NCBI GenBank assembly: GCA_934292725.1
Contig: CAKQXY010000016.1
Coordinates: 3,344 to 67,343 of the forward strand
Source of the DNA: an uncultured Lachnospiraceae bacterium
Lineage (GTDB): Bacteria; Bacillota; Clostridia; Lachnospirales; Lachnospiraceae
Direction of reading: 5' to 3'
DNA: 64,000 nt
Of this stretch, positions 35,301-43,148 are shown piece after piece. Under the pieces are notes generated by a model. It was not told the origin of the DNA. It did not search any database and was given only the letters and a program-made list of their open reading frames with translations. Position 1 is the stretch's first letter. Each line of letters begins with the position of its first letter. The position numbers were made by a program, and so were the translations under genes.

Positions 35301-35891
35301 GAATAGCTCTAAGGTAATCGCTCCTGCCACGCCGTTCCACGTTGCGCCTAGCGCATCTGACACGCCATGACCATCTGGTCGATACGGCAGCTGCCAGCCA
35401 TTGTCAATGCAAAGCGTGACGATATGCTCTCCTGCTGACAATGCCCCTGTATCATATACATGCGGCGCGCAAAGACTTACTATGCTTCCTTTGCATTCTC
35501 CATCAATCCAGAGCGTTGTCTTCCATTTTGTGTTCTCAAGCGTCAGCCGTCCAACAAACCCATCTGATTTTTCAGGCACAAAAACCGTCTTCTGATACCA
35601 CGCCTTTCCTGTATAGTGGCGCGGCGGCTGACTCAAAAATGGCACCTTTGTTCCATTCTCCTGCGCATACGCATATTCGCCGCGCTGATACCACAGCGCA
35701 TCATACAGACTTTGAACCCACGGTGTATCTTCGCTGATCGCATCACCATAGCCCTGCGCCTGCAGACATCCAGGCAGCGTGATCGTCTGTGTCAGTCTTC
35801 GTTTTTCCCAGTGCTCGGCAATGCCCCTGTCCTCTTTATCAATCTCAAAGCGCCAGATTCCTGCCAGATCACATGTCTGTCTTTTTTCCAT
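32370..35891 (-). CDS. Glycoside hydrolase family 2 protein with C-terminal discoidin-like domain
   Basis: A 1,173-residue GH2-type enzyme. N-terminal sugar-binding and Ig-like parts (GIWRFEIDKEDRGIAE, LTLENTKWKTTLWIDGE), a TIM barrel with the acid/base Asn-Glu in LSPSNEPGGDW (about residue 449) and a likely nucleophile Glu in ICHELGQWCSYPDF (about 535). A C-terminal discoidin-like module (about 1030-1130, ISGILYMPRQNHREHEGE..FTALDTFSAPGKSCFW) may bind sugar. No signal peptide. The start is set at the ATG after GGAGG. Sugar specificity is not readable; galactan or arabinogalactan side chains of rhamnogalacturonan-I are plausible from context. Confidence 0.9.
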   Translation of the reverse strand: MEKRQTCDLAGIWRFEIDKEDRGIAEHWEKRRLTQTITLPGCLQAQGYGDAISEDTPWVQSLYDALWYQRGEYAYAQENGTKVPFLSQPPRHYTGKAWYQKTVFVPEKSDGFVGRLTLENTKWKTTLWIDGECKGSIVSLCAPHVYDTGALSAGEHIVTLCIDNGWQLPYRPDGHGVSDALGATWNGVAGAITLELFNRVWIERVWVNAQLPKAAVQVYLKNETSDTQNCIVRVQDIARTDISAEMICALTPGSQICELTLNYSSDTPLWDEFDQGLQHLIVTLSSISNALQGEMQSSITQLPLQSKEMVSQFPKAVLQTKEVTFGFRRAEVKDGHFVINGRNTYLRGTHFGGDYPLSGIPDCGSAYWDKIMETVKTWGMNFIRCHSYCPPEAAFEAADRAGVYLQIECDMWNVFAPDAQMNNMLWEETKRILDTFGNHPSFLMLSPSNEPGGDWLMPLTDWVSKCRAYDSRHLYTIQSGWPYPMEPDKITGTDYVYFHRSGFGIQPGGTIRGPRGWNGGDYRESLKDISYPVICHELGQWCSYPDFDVIDKFTGYLQPGNFEIFRESARAHDVLGQNKEFVYNSGRQQVRMLKEDLEANLRTPYIYGFELLDLHDYLGQGTALVGILDPFWDSKGYVAPNEWRQFCDETVLLARIESYCIDRAKNAAVSIPIEVSHFGRAPLQSVRIHWQLEKQPVTQYTYGEHGKTLTQTVFQPPVLCGTLKQRDYALEKNQSAGCIYLNMEDIQPDCAYVLRVSIEANGRIVENTWPFWIFDSSKLNPVSTPDESKAESDTHEAVFITSDRFHAETLLNEGKRVLFELPYEDTSYDCPPVRFNPSFWNSQMGPTWARGMGMIIQNAHPAFASFPTTADGGWQWQGLIENARGLRVEKLGCDCITNLVQPIDEWNRNDKMSLLFECQVGTGRLMMTSINLEQDTPQAAALKKSILSYMKSDAFEPQGQVSWKQLSSLFEINDVMRELGAKIDDDSLSACLDGNPQTFVRLTGGYPYSFIIQTPQKHNISGILYMPRQNHREHEGELCSYLIEAWLDGTWKRIAQDHLSSSYEPKRIAFLQEVYTDRIRFTALDTFSAPGKSCFWAMEPDGWYQKEADPVAHPEFKGQLPQDIFSASVINLLLAEEEETAVWKQHARQRSVHLKEAVTSIASEKSATAEIDN

Positions 35892-35914
35892 CTGTTTCCT
35901 CCGCAAATATACCT

Positions 35915-36076
35915 AAATGATAAAGCTATGATACCACACAAAAAGGTACGATACAATGCAGGTTAGATGCTTCTTATATGCAAAAAAGACCACATTGTTT
36001 GCGGTCTTTTTAAACTGTGGCAGAGCTGCGCCAAAAAACGCCATAGCCGCTTTTACAGCTTCTGGCGCCTTTGCAT
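35915..36076. repeat. Terminator/promoter repeat, copy 1
   Basis: A 162-bp unit nearly identical to 43149-43312. It carries two terminator hairpins for the minus-strand PIN gene (AAAAGACC/GGTCTTTT, and CGCCATAGC/GCTTCTGGCG flanked by A- and T-runs) and, at its left end, the GH2 promoter. Parts of it recur at 37836-37885 and 43391-43496. Confidence 0.8.
35928..35956 (-). promoter_or_regulatory. Promoter of the second GH2 gene
   Basis: On the minus strand TTGTAT (35951-35956), 17 bases, TATCAT (35928-35933). It lies inside the repeat unit, about 35 bases before the GH2 start. Confidence 0.5.
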
Positions 36077-36078
36077 CA

Positions 36079-36102
36079 CCTAGAACCTGTCCCCATGGTC
36101 AC
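36079..36102. repeat. Half copy of the GGGACAG palindromic repeat
   Basis: Only the right half, CCTGTCCCCATGGTCAC, is present, abutting the stop codon of the PIN gene. Full copies are listed at 37901, 42971, 43330, 43510, 48025, 50836 and 51363. Confidence 0.6.
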
Positions 36103-36602
36103 TTTTTAATTCTTTGCAGTCTTATCTCCAATTCATGTTTAGGCAGACGTACTTTTCCACCATTCTTGTCAATCAATCTTTGAATGCATTCTGAATATTC
36201 TTCATCTTCTATGTAGTTTCCAACATACAGCTGATCAAGAATCCCTATCGTTCCTACAACTTTTACTTCCTCTGCCACTGCTGCTTTTCTAAGCGGGCCA
36301 TCCCCCGTTAATAATGTCAATCCTCTAATCTTAGCTATTGCCAATGCGATACAATCGTAAATAGATGGTTTCGCATATCTTGATGCTAATGTTCCAGCCA
36401 GATAAAATTCTTCTTCTGTCAGTTCTGTTTTTTGTAATCCTAATTGTAATAGCTTATCACTAATCCCTGGTGGATTAAGTAATTCATCTTCAATCGTTTC
36501 ATCATTCATAATATAAATATATGGTAATTTAAACGGAAGATTTAATTTTTCAATTTCTACAAAATCAAGCCATACATTTGTATCACTGCTAATATACTCC
36601 AT
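36099..36602 (-). CDS. PIN-domain protein (probable toxin nuclease)
   Basis: A 167-residue protein with the PIN-domain acidic residues: Asp7 in SSDTNVWLDF, Glu38/Glu40 in NDETIEDELL, Asp83 in SIYDCIALAIA and Asp101 in LLTGDGPLRKAA. Such proteins are magnesium-dependent RNases, often toxins. It starts three bases after the XRE/ImmA-type gene and must be co-transcribed with it; this order (regulator first) is that of a toxin-antitoxin pair. The C-terminal 45 residues are basic (KHELEIRLQRIKK). Its stop runs into the repeat cluster that starts with CCATGG. Confidence 0.85.
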   Translation of the reverse strand: MEYISSDTNVWLDFVEIEKLNLPFKLPYIYIMNDETIEDELLNPPGISDKLLQLGLQKTELTEEEFYLAGTLASRYAKPSIYDCIALAIAKIRGLTLLTGDGPLRKAAVAEEVKVVGTIGILDQLYVGNYIEDEEYSECIQRLIDKNGGKVRLPKHELEIRLQRIKK

Positions 36603-36605
36603 AGG

Positions 36606-37646
36606 CTATTCCTCTGCAGCAAAGCAATGTTCATCCACAAAATCATAGGACTGCTTTAATAACTCTGCGCCTTTCTGAACAGTTATTTCATTCTCGCTCA
36701 CTGCTCTAAATACAAGTAGCTCAAATAAAGCCGGTATTTCAGCTTGACTCCAAACAGGTTCATTCTTTTTCCAACCAGCTTTTCCTGCTTTTATATAAAA
36801 ATCTTTTTCAACACTACTTGTAATAATGCCGCAAAGTGCTGCTCTTTTTACTAACAAATACATAGAAATCCCATATTCTCTACATATCAGCGTCATATCT
36901 TTACTAACCTTAGTTCTTCTGAGACCAAGTTCTCTTTTTGCATCTTTTTCTGGAAAAAGAAATGCACCACTAATAGCAGTTGCCATTTTTTCAATTTCTT
37001 TATCTTCCATTTCATCTGGCCATTGAAAAATAAAGTGTGCCATTTCATGTGCAATTGTAGATCTAATTCTTTCCGGACTCATATTTTTATTAAATACAAT
37101 ATATGGTCTTTCATTTACCAAACCATTCATACCGGAAAAAGCATCATTTTCAATATCACAAGCATACACCAAAATCCCTCGATTTTCCAAAAGTTGAATA
37201 AGATTTCCGATTGGTCCAGCTACAGAAATTCCAAGATATTCTCGCATTTTTTTTGCATCTTCTTCTAAATTTCCCGTAAGCGTAATTTCATTAACTGTTG
37301 GTGCATCTGGTAATACTTCACCACCTAAAATATTGACTACCGAATAAAATCTTCCCATATACTCTTCTACATCTTCACGGATATATTCCTGTTGACTAAC
37401 TGCTAGTTTGCTTCCTTTTCGAAATTCACCATGTACAAAAGTAAGATTTTCATTTCGATTATTTAAAAAATCAGAGATTTTTATTCCAAGTGCTTTTGCC
37501 ATTGCCTTGATCGTATCCATATTGGGTTTTCTTTCACCACTCTCATAATAAGTGATTGCCATTGGAGTTACCCCAATCAGTGAGGCCAGCTCCTTCTTTG
37601 ACATGTTTTTCTTTAAACGGTAATATTTTAAATTTTTATTAAACAT
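36606..37646 (-). CDS. XRE-family regulator fused to ImmA/IrrE metallopeptidase
   Basis: A 346-residue protein with an N-terminal Xre helix-turn-helix (NMSKKELASLIGVTPMAITYYESGER, about 14-40) and an ImmA/IrrE peptidase domain with the zinc motif HEMAH (about residue 200) in IRSTIAHEMAHFIFQWPDE. Proteins of this kind repress their own operon and can be inactivated by proteolysis. Paired with the PIN protein it is the likely antitoxin. GGAGG lies seven bases before the ATG. A CTGTTTA/TAAACAG inverted repeat (37661-37699) spans the promoter and could be the autoregulatory site. Confidence 0.9.
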   Translation of the reverse strand: MFNKNLKYYRLKKNMSKKELASLIGVTPMAITYYESGERKPNMDTIKAMAKALGIKISDFLNNRNENLTFVHGEFRKGSKLAVSQQEYIREDVEEYMGRFYSVVNILGGEVLPDAPTVNEITLTGNLEEDAKKMREYLGISVAGPIGNLIQLLENRGILVYACDIENDAFSGMNGLVNERPYIVFNKNMSPERIRSTIAHEMAHFIFQWPDEMEDKEIEKMATAISGAFLFPEKDAKRELGLRRTKVSKDMTLICREYGISMYLLVKRAALCGIITSSVEKDFYIKAGKAGWKKNEPVWSQAEIPALFELLVFRAVSENEITVQKGAELLKQSYDFVDEHCFAAEE

Positions 37647-37660
37647 ATCATCGCCTCCTT

Positions 37661-37699
37661 CTGTTTATATTATATCATTTTTTCTCAAAAAGTAAACAG
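37661..37699 (-). promoter_or_regulatory. Promoter and candidate operator of the XRE/ImmA-PIN operon
   Basis: On the minus strand TTTACT, 16 bases, TATAAT. CTGTTTA (37661-37667) and TAAACAG (37693-37699) bracket the promoter as inverted repeats, so a dimeric Xre protein could cover both boxes. Confidence 0.45.
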
Positions 37700-37835
37700 C
37701 ATAAGACTTTTAAAACAATATTTTTTTCAAAACTTAGAACTAATATATGCTACTAAGCGGAGAACAACAATGTGTTTGTCAATTTTTTTACATTTTAACT
37801 TTTTGAGCCTTTCCAACTTAAAAATTTTTCCCACA

Positions 37836-37885
37836 CAAAAAAACGCCATAGCCGCTTTTGCAGCTTCTGGCGCCTTTGCATAACT
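37836..37885. repeat. Terminator repeat, partial copy
   Basis: AAAAAAACGCCATAGC..GCTTCTGGCGCC: the second hairpin of the repeat at 35915-36076. It is preceded on the minus strand by the ABC ATPase stop and the GGGACAG palindrome, and would end that transcript. Confidence 0.65.
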
Positions 37886-37900
37886 TAATTGTAAGCCACC

Positions 37901-37960
37901 GGGACAGTAATTAAGCCAACGTACCCACTTAAAAGGCCGCCAGACCTGTCCCCATGGTCA
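37901..37960. repeat. GGGACAG palindromic repeat, copy 2
   Basis: GGGACAG (37901-37907) and CTGTCCC (37946-37952) enclose a conserved centre with AAGCCAACGTACCC, followed by CCATGGTCA. Lies 30 bases after the ABC ATPase stop. Confidence 0.75.
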
Positions 37961-37989
37961 TCTTCAAGCTTTTATTTTCCTCCAGTTTC

Positions 37990-38634
37990 TCATTCAACTT
38001 CTCTCATGACAACTCCTGCATCTATGCGGTACACCTGATCACATAAGATACGGATATCTTCTATATTGTGACTGGAAAGGATGATCGTCGTACCCGCCGC
38101 TTTTCTCGCTAAAATCAGCCGCCGCATCTCCTCCACGCCTTTCTCATCCATGCCATTCATCGGCTCGTCTAATATCAGAAGCTTCGGAGACTCCATTACT
38201 GCCTGTGCGATCGCCAGGCGCTGTCGCATTCCCATGGAAAACTTTGATACATGCTTTCTTCCGACATTTCCTAAGCCGACCATCTCTAGCACTTCCTTTA
38301 TTTGAGTCTTTGACAGATTGCCGCGCATCGCTGCGATGTCTGCCAGATTTTGATATGCACTCATATATGGAATAAACTCAATCGTCTCAATGATCGCACC
38401 TGCACTCTCTGGGAAATCCACATCCTTTCCGATTCGCTTATCTCCCACTATGACCGTTCCCGTTGTCGGCTGCAAAATACCCAGAATCATTTTCATCAAA
38501 ACGGTTTTACCAGAACCATTTCGCCCGATAATGCCATGAATCATTCCTTCCTCAAACCCCATTGTAAGCGGCTGCAACACAGTCTGCTTTCCAAACGTTT
38601 TACTGATATTTGTTAATTGAATATAATCACTCAT
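37990..38634 (-). CDS. ABC transporter ATP-binding protein
   Basis: A 214-residue ATPase of the ABC-2 exporter type. Walker A GRNGSGKTVLMKMI, signature FSMGMRQRLAIAQAV (the usual SGG is SMG), Walker B LLILDEPMNGMD and switch His in LSSHNIEDI. The start is at the ATG three codons inside the open frame. Between it and the upstream permease is a 122-base gap with a TATAAT box, so it may have an extra promoter. With the two membrane proteins upstream it makes a complete ABC-2 transporter under the ECF operon. Confidence 0.92.
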   Translation of the reverse strand: MSDYIQLTNISKTFGKQTVLQPLTMGFEEGMIHGIIGRNGSGKTVLMKMILGILQPTTGTVIVGDKRIGKDVDFPESAGAIIETIEFIPYMSAYQNLADIAAMRGNLSKTQIKEVLEMVGLGNVGRKHVSKFSMGMRQRLAIAQAVMESPKLLILDEPMNGMDEKGVEEMRRLILARKAAGTTIILSSHNIEDIRILCDQVYRIDAGVVMREVE

Positions 38635-38756
38635 ACACGTCACGTTCCTTCCTATATAATTATAATGTTAGACCGAAAAACATTGACTATTGATCTTGCA
38701 TCCTTTCTCTCAAAAATAGTTCTTGTACACCCTTATTGGCTTATGGGCCATACTCA

Positions 38757-39629
38757 TTATCGCCCATACTCATAGCGCCTTAATTTCCAGATGCTAATGC
38801 TCAGTGAAACCACAAACAAACCGCCAAGAAATAGGCACGCATACGAAAATGATGGATTGAACCGATCATTTACGCTGGTACTGAGTGCTGAAATTCGACT
38901 CAATGTAAGAGGTGAAAAATAGCGAAGTCCTACAATCGCATCCAATACCGCCGTTACCAGATAATCACATGCCAGAGCCACTGCGCCAACCAATATACCG
39001 AGGCCATTTTTCCACAGCATATGAACCGCCATTGTCAACATTCCAAGAGTCATCGAAACAAGCAGACATAAAAAGAGTTGTCGTACTACCACAACATACT
39101 GTGGATTATGCTTTATTAGCGAAAACGTAAAAGAAAAATAATTCTTTATTCCACATCTCCATGGTGCATTCAGCATTTTGACAAAAGCATTTGTCCACGA
39201 GATACGAAATGAAATATGAGGAACAATTGCTGCTGCAAGCACTAGTCCCACATAAAAAAAATAGAAAATTGTTACCAAGAACAGATATAAAATCTGACCA
39301 AGTAACCAACTTTTTCGAGATGTGCGAATAAGATATGGGTAAATCCCCTTCTCACTATATGGAATATCACAGATCACAAGCAGATAGCCAACCCAGACTG
39401 TCATTGCCGTATAATGCTTATTCATCATAGCCAGAAATAACTCCTGCACACTGACCGTTTCTTCTGCCGATGCCAGATACCCACGAATGCCACCGAGATA
39501 ATAAAGCAAAAAGCAGCCCATGCACAATAAAACAGCCAGATTTTTTCCCTGACGCATTCCCATATGAAAATTCAGACGTGCGTAGCCAAAAATTTGTTTT
39601 GCCGTTTTCTTTGTTCTTCTATCAGCCAT
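38757..39629 (-). CDS. Membrane protein, probable ABC-2 transporter subunit
   Basis: A 290-residue protein with about six hydrophobic segments (AVLLCMGCFLLYYLGGI, MTVWVGYLLVICDI, ILYLFLVTIFYFFYVGLVLAAAIV, LFLCLLVSMTLGMLTMAV, and a C-terminal ACLFLGGLFVVSLSISIW). No family is certain; the location before an ABC ATPase suggests it is a permease. Its start overlaps the previous gene by eight bases. Confidence 0.75.
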   Translation of the reverse strand: MADRRTKKTAKQIFGYARLNFHMGMRQGKNLAVLLCMGCFLLYYLGGIRGYLASAEETVSVQELFLAMMNKHYTAMTVWVGYLLVICDIPYSEKGIYPYLIRTSRKSWLLGQILYLFLVTIFYFFYVGLVLAAAIVPHISFRISWTNAFVKMLNAPWRCGIKNYFSFTFSLIKHNPQYVVVVRQLFLCLLVSMTLGMLTMAVHMLWKNGLGILVGAVALACDYLVTAVLDAIVGLRYFSPLTLSRISALSTSVNDRFNPSFSYACLFLGGLFVVSLSISIWKLRRYEYGR

Positions 39630-40407
39630 GTGATGCCCTCCATTTCATTTCCTCTATAAAAATACAGGTAAATAAAAACATTACTGCCAAATTTTTAAAA
39701 GCCAGCCAGAAAAGATCCACCTGCGTACCGGTATACCAAAACTGTATTGGCTGATAGCTATATGAACTAACGATCGAAAGCCAATCAATCATGTCTCCAA
39801 GATAAAGAAATATCCTATTGATAAAAAAAGGAACAGCTGCAACCACATATCGATTTTCACTAAAAGCAGCAACACATAACCCTAACATTGAGGACCACGC
39901 AGCAACTTGAAGCGAATTCAAAACTACATACAAAAAGAATACACCCCAATACGTTCCATCCTGGATCCACTTCTGCCACATTTCACCGACCAGAAAATAC
40001 GAATTATTGGCAGTCTTTAAAATCTCAGGATGCATCATGCTTCCAACTGCAATAAATAGGAACACGCTCATCATATATAGAAAAATGCTGCCAACAAATA
40101 CCGCGATTGCTTTTGTCACACAATAGCGAAGCCGACTTGTCCGCATCATTTTTACCCAATCACATTTTCCCTTTTTTTCATCAAAATATACCGATGCAAC
40201 ACTCATCGGAAAAACCAGATTTTTCACCAAAGTTGTAATGCCATATTCTTCTGACACACACAACAAATCTAACCAGCCATGATCCGATATTGCCTCTTTT
40301 ACTTTTAACGTCTCTGCAATTCCCATCAACAAAACTGCCGCGTAGATCACGACACAAAACCATGCTAGCGGAGACGTCACAATCCGCCTTGCTTCCCGTC
40401 TGATCAT
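39622..40407 (-). CDS. Membrane protein, probable ABC-2 transporter subunit
   Basis: About 261 residues with six or so membrane segments, starting with a short basic segment (MIRREARRIVTSPLAWFCVVIYAAVLLMG), a form common in ABC-2 permeases. The start is the ATG six bases after GGAGGG. It overlaps the next permease gene by eight bases, so the two are translated together and probably form a heterodimer. Confidence 0.75.
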   Translation of the reverse strand: MIRREARRIVTSPLAWFCVVIYAAVLLMGIAETLKVKEAISDHGWLDLLCVSEEYGITTLVKNLVFPMSVASVYFDEKKGKCDWVKMMRTSRLRYCVTKAIAVFVGSIFLYMMSVFLFIAVGSMMHPEILKTANNSYFLVGEMWQKWIQDGTYWGVFFLYVVLNSLQVAAWSSMLGLCVAAFSENRYVVAAVPFFINRIFLYLGDMIDWLSIVSSYSYQPIQFWYTGTQVDLFWLAFKNLAVMFLFTCIFIEEMKWRASHG

Positions 40408-40423
40408 ATGCATCCCTCCGTTC

Positions 40424-41368
40424 CTATTCGCTTTGATCTGTTTGATTAACATTTGCCGTCATTGCAGTCGCATAGCAATACGGGTATTCTCCATCGACAA
40501 AACCTTCAATCACATACTGATTTCCACCGTCTGTATCGGACATTGGAATTTGCACATAATAGCCAATATCACACACATTCTCGTCATTCTCGGATCCTTT
40601 ATCAATCATCAGGTATTCCATGTCACAGGAAGCCTCTTCTACTAATACGCCCACTTCATCCTCCGCATTCTGATCCCAAAAATAATTGTCAAGACATGCC
40701 CGTATGGCTTTCTCTTTAGAAATCAGCTTTCGTCCTTTCTTTTCTTCCCGTGCAATTACTTCTGATACATTATTAAAGGATACAAAATAACCATCTTTCT
40801 CAATTGTAATATCAATTGACTGTCCCCAACATTGTCCCAAATCACCCAGTGAATAGCCATTTGGACACAGATGAATTCCATTTTCTTCTATATAATAAAT
40901 ATCATGTTCTTCATCATTATTTTCGCCCTGCCACTTTTTTTCATAAGAATCATCGACTGAAATTCCAAGATTCTCAAAAGTTTTTAACCAACGGGCTGTC
41001 CATTCTTCTCTGTTTTTTTCTTCTCGTCCATTTATCCGAACAATAGCACCGTTAAATGCTCCCTGATTCCAGTTCACTGTTATTTTCTGATTTTCAGTTT
41101 GATAGGTCGTTGTAACTACTCCCGTTCCTCGTTGCTCTAACACTTTCAAATTTTCTGTATCTAATGTGTCTGTATCCAGCCATGCCTTAATAATTTCCTC
41201 ACCCGTGAATACCCTTGATTTAATCGTCAGAATATCTACATCGGCAGCATTTTTTGCCATCACGTTTTCAATCACGCCTGTTCTACTGTTGCCTATCACC
41301 GCTGTACAAGAAAATAATACTATTATAAAAATAGTTAAAACAATTTTCACTTTTCCTCGTTTTCTCAT
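40424..41368 (-). CDS. Exported protein of unknown function
   Basis: A 314-residue protein with a basic N-terminus and one hydrophobic segment (IVLTIFIIVLFSCTAVIG, about 9-26), which acts as a signal peptide or anchor. The remainder is acidic, with two repeated-looking halves containing Trp and Tyr (EEWTARWLKTFENLGISVDD; EKAIRACLDNYFWDQNAEDE). No family recognised. It lies four bases after the anti-sigma gene and before the ABC-2 subunits, and so is probably part of the same envelope function. Confidence 0.7.
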   Translation of the reverse strand: MRKRGKVKIVLTIFIIVLFSCTAVIGNSRTGVIENVMAKNAADVDILTIKSRVFTGEEIIKAWLDTDTLDTENLKVLEQRGTGVVTTTYQTENQKITVNWNQGAFNGAIVRINGREEKNREEWTARWLKTFENLGISVDDSYEKKWQGENNDEEHDIYYIEENGIHLCPNGYSLGDLGQCWGQSIDITIEKDGYFVSFNNVSEVIAREEKKGRKLISKEKAIRACLDNYFWDQNAEDEVGVLVEEASCDMEYLMIDKGSENDENVCDIGYYVQIPMSDTDGGNQYVIEGFVDGEYPYCYATAMTANVNQTDQSE

Positions 41369-41372
41369 TCGA

Positions 41373-42254
41373 TCACCTCATCTCATACTGAATCAATTTC
41401 TCCTTCTGTGTCTGCCCTTTCTCATACGTACTGTTTGCATCACTAGCTGCTGCCACTATTGCAATCGTCTGAGTTTTACTTGTGCCATCCTCAAACGCTG
41501 CACAAACTGTAACCTGTATTTTATCGAAAAGAATCGAATTTAACTCCTCTGTCCATTTTCCTGCCTCAATTGATTCACTCTTAAAAAATAAGTTTTCTGT
41601 TTGCTCATCATCCTCCGTGAATCCACAAATATTAACAAAACACCCCGCATCCTGATTTTCATAATCAATGGTATAGGAAGTGCAATACAGAACACTTTCC
41701 TGCTGATCATTGTTTTGGGAAATTCTTGGCAAATTCATTGTCTGCTCTGTATATAGAGTCATCTGTGTGCAAAACTTCTCAGGATTCTCCCCGATGATCT
41801 GAAACGCCCCCTTGTTAATCGTATATGTGATCTGCTTTATCTGTTCACCTTTGCACGAAACAGGAAAAGCGATGCAATAGCTGAGCATATCACTGTCTGA
41901 TCTCATACCGAATACCCACGAATTTCCGTTCTCATTGTTTAACGCCACCGAATTTTCCGAACTGAGCTCCGATGCATAAACGCAAAGTGAAAATGCAGAT
42001 GATGTTTTGTTTGTAACAAAATCCTGCTTTGTTTCTGTATACGATACTTGTCCATTTCCAAAACGATTGAGCTGCACACCTGCAACCACACAGGCAGCCG
42101 CAGCAATTCCTGCTGTTATACAGACACGCAACCTTCTTTTTCGTTTCATTCTATTTTTATAATTATTTGTATTTTTTTGGATCACAACATCTCGCTCATC
42201 AATTTCAGGCTTCAATGCCTGCTTCATCAACTGTTCAAATCGCTCATCTGTCAA
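41373..42254 (-). CDS. Probable transmembrane anti-sigma factor
   Basis: A 293-residue protein: about 40 residues inside (MTDERFEQLMKQALKPEIDERDV), a basic stretch RMKRKRRLR, one membrane segment (VCITAGIAAAACVVAGVQL, about 44-62) and an outer domain of about 230 residues. This layout and the 11-base overlap with the ECF sigma gene are those of Firmicutes anti-sigma factors (DUF4179-like). The outer domain has several cysteines. The signal sensed is unknown. Confidence 0.78.
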   Translation of the reverse strand: MTDERFEQLMKQALKPEIDERDVVIQKNTNNYKNRMKRKRRLRVCITAGIAAAACVVAGVQLNRFGNGQVSYTETKQDFVTNKTSSAFSLCVYASELSSENSVALNNENGNSWVFGMRSDSDMLSYCIAFPVSCKGEQIKQITYTINKGAFQIIGENPEKFCTQMTLYTEQTMNLPRISQNNDQQESVLYCTSYTIDYENQDAGCFVNICGFTEDDEQTENLFFKSESIEAGKWTEELNSILFDKIQVTVCAAFEDGTSKTQTIAIVAAASDANSTYEKGQTQKEKLIQYEMR

Positions 42255-42780
42255 TTCCTCTCGCCTCCAATTCCTGTTTTAAAATTGATTTTGCCTTTCG
42301 GATTCTTGTTTTCACCGTATTGACCGGCACTTTCATACATGTTGCAATTTCTTCCATTGTCAGCCCAGCACTGTAACTTAAGCAGATTGGAATTCGATAT
42401 TTTTCTGGTAGCATCTGCACTGCATTTCTCACCTCTGCAATCTCCTGTTTGTTGATCATCATCTGTTCCGGTGTCGTGTCCCAATCCGCCGCAAATGAAG
42501 AAACCGTTTCCTGATGCTCTTCCAAGCTGCTGACTGGCGCGATTCGCATACGGTTTGCATATTTTTTCTTTTTGTTTTTCCACAGCAAAACAGCAACAGA
42601 CAACGCATAGCTTTTGCTATTTTGCTCTGCTTTCAATGACACCCGCTTTTCCAATAACAAAACCATCGCGTCCTGATATAGCTCATCTCCCTGCTCTTTG
42701 TTATTCGTAATGATACGGCAGAACCTCAGAATATCCGGCCCTGCGTTCATGACAAATGATTCAAATTCTGTGTCAGACAT
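42244..42780 (-). CDS. ECF-type RNA polymerase sigma factor
   Basis: A 178-residue sigma-70 family member with region 2 (ILRFCRIITNNKEQGDELYQDAMVLLLE, about 17-45) and region 4 (VQMLPEKYRIPICLSYSAGLTMEEIATCMKVPVNTVKTRIRKAKSIL, about 121-167). It heads an operon of anti-sigma factor, exported protein, two ABC-2 permeases and an ATPase. A separate sigma-A promoter lies upstream. Its own target promoters cannot be identified in the window. Confidence 0.92.
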   Translation of the reverse strand: MSDTEFESFVMNAGPDILRFCRIITNNKEQGDELYQDAMVLLLEKRVSLKAEQNSKSYALSVAVLLWKNKKKKYANRMRIAPVSSLEEHQETVSSFAADWDTTPEQMMINKQEIAEVRNAVQMLPEKYRIPICLSYSAGLTMEEIATCMKVPVNTVKTRIRKAKSILKQELEARGIDR

Positions 42781-42910
42781 CCCTTATCCTTTCTGTATCG
42801 TGTATTTTTACAGTGCACTTGTACTTTGCAGCTGTAGCTTGCATTTGAAGCTTAAAACTTGCTTTTAAAGCTTGCCATCTCAGCTTTATGCTTTTTCTCT
42901 TTACTGGTAT

Positions 42911-42939
42911 ATTGTATCATCGCAAAAAAAAGTTTTCAA
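42911..42939 (-). promoter_or_regulatory. Promoter of the ECF sigma operon
   Basis: On the minus strand TTGAAA (42934-42939), 17 bases, TACAAT (42911-42916). A leader of about 125 bases follows. A sigma-A type promoter rather than an ECF autoregulated one. Confidence 0.6.
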
Positions 42940-42970
42940 AAAACTCTTTTAAATAAAAAAAGAACCGCCA

Positions 42971-43029
42971 GGGGGACAGGAACGCCGGCTCTTTTATTGG
43001 GTACACTGGCTCAATTAATGTCCACGTGG
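42971..43029. repeat. GGGACAG palindromic repeat, copy 3 (inverted)
   Basis: GGGGGACAGGAACGCCGGC..TTTTATTGGGTACACTGGCTC..TGTCCACGTGG. It is in the opposite orientation to most copies and ends with the palindrome CCACGTGG instead of CCATGG. Confidence 0.7.
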
Positions 43030-43148
43030 TATTTCTATATGATAACAGCTTTTATTCCAAAATGATAAAGCAAGAACTTGCTACAACGGCCATTCAATGT
43101 CTGAAAATTGTAAGAGTACCTAGCACTACGTCAATATACCTTCTATCA

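Larger units (their letters stand above)
37647..37989. other. Gap between XRE/ImmA gene and ABC ATPase gene
   Basis: A 343-base AT-rich region. It contains the XRE promoter and operator, about 130 bases with no recognisable signal, a partial terminator repeat (37836-37885) and a full GGGACAG palindrome (37901-37960) just after the ABC ATPase stop. Confidence 0.7.
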
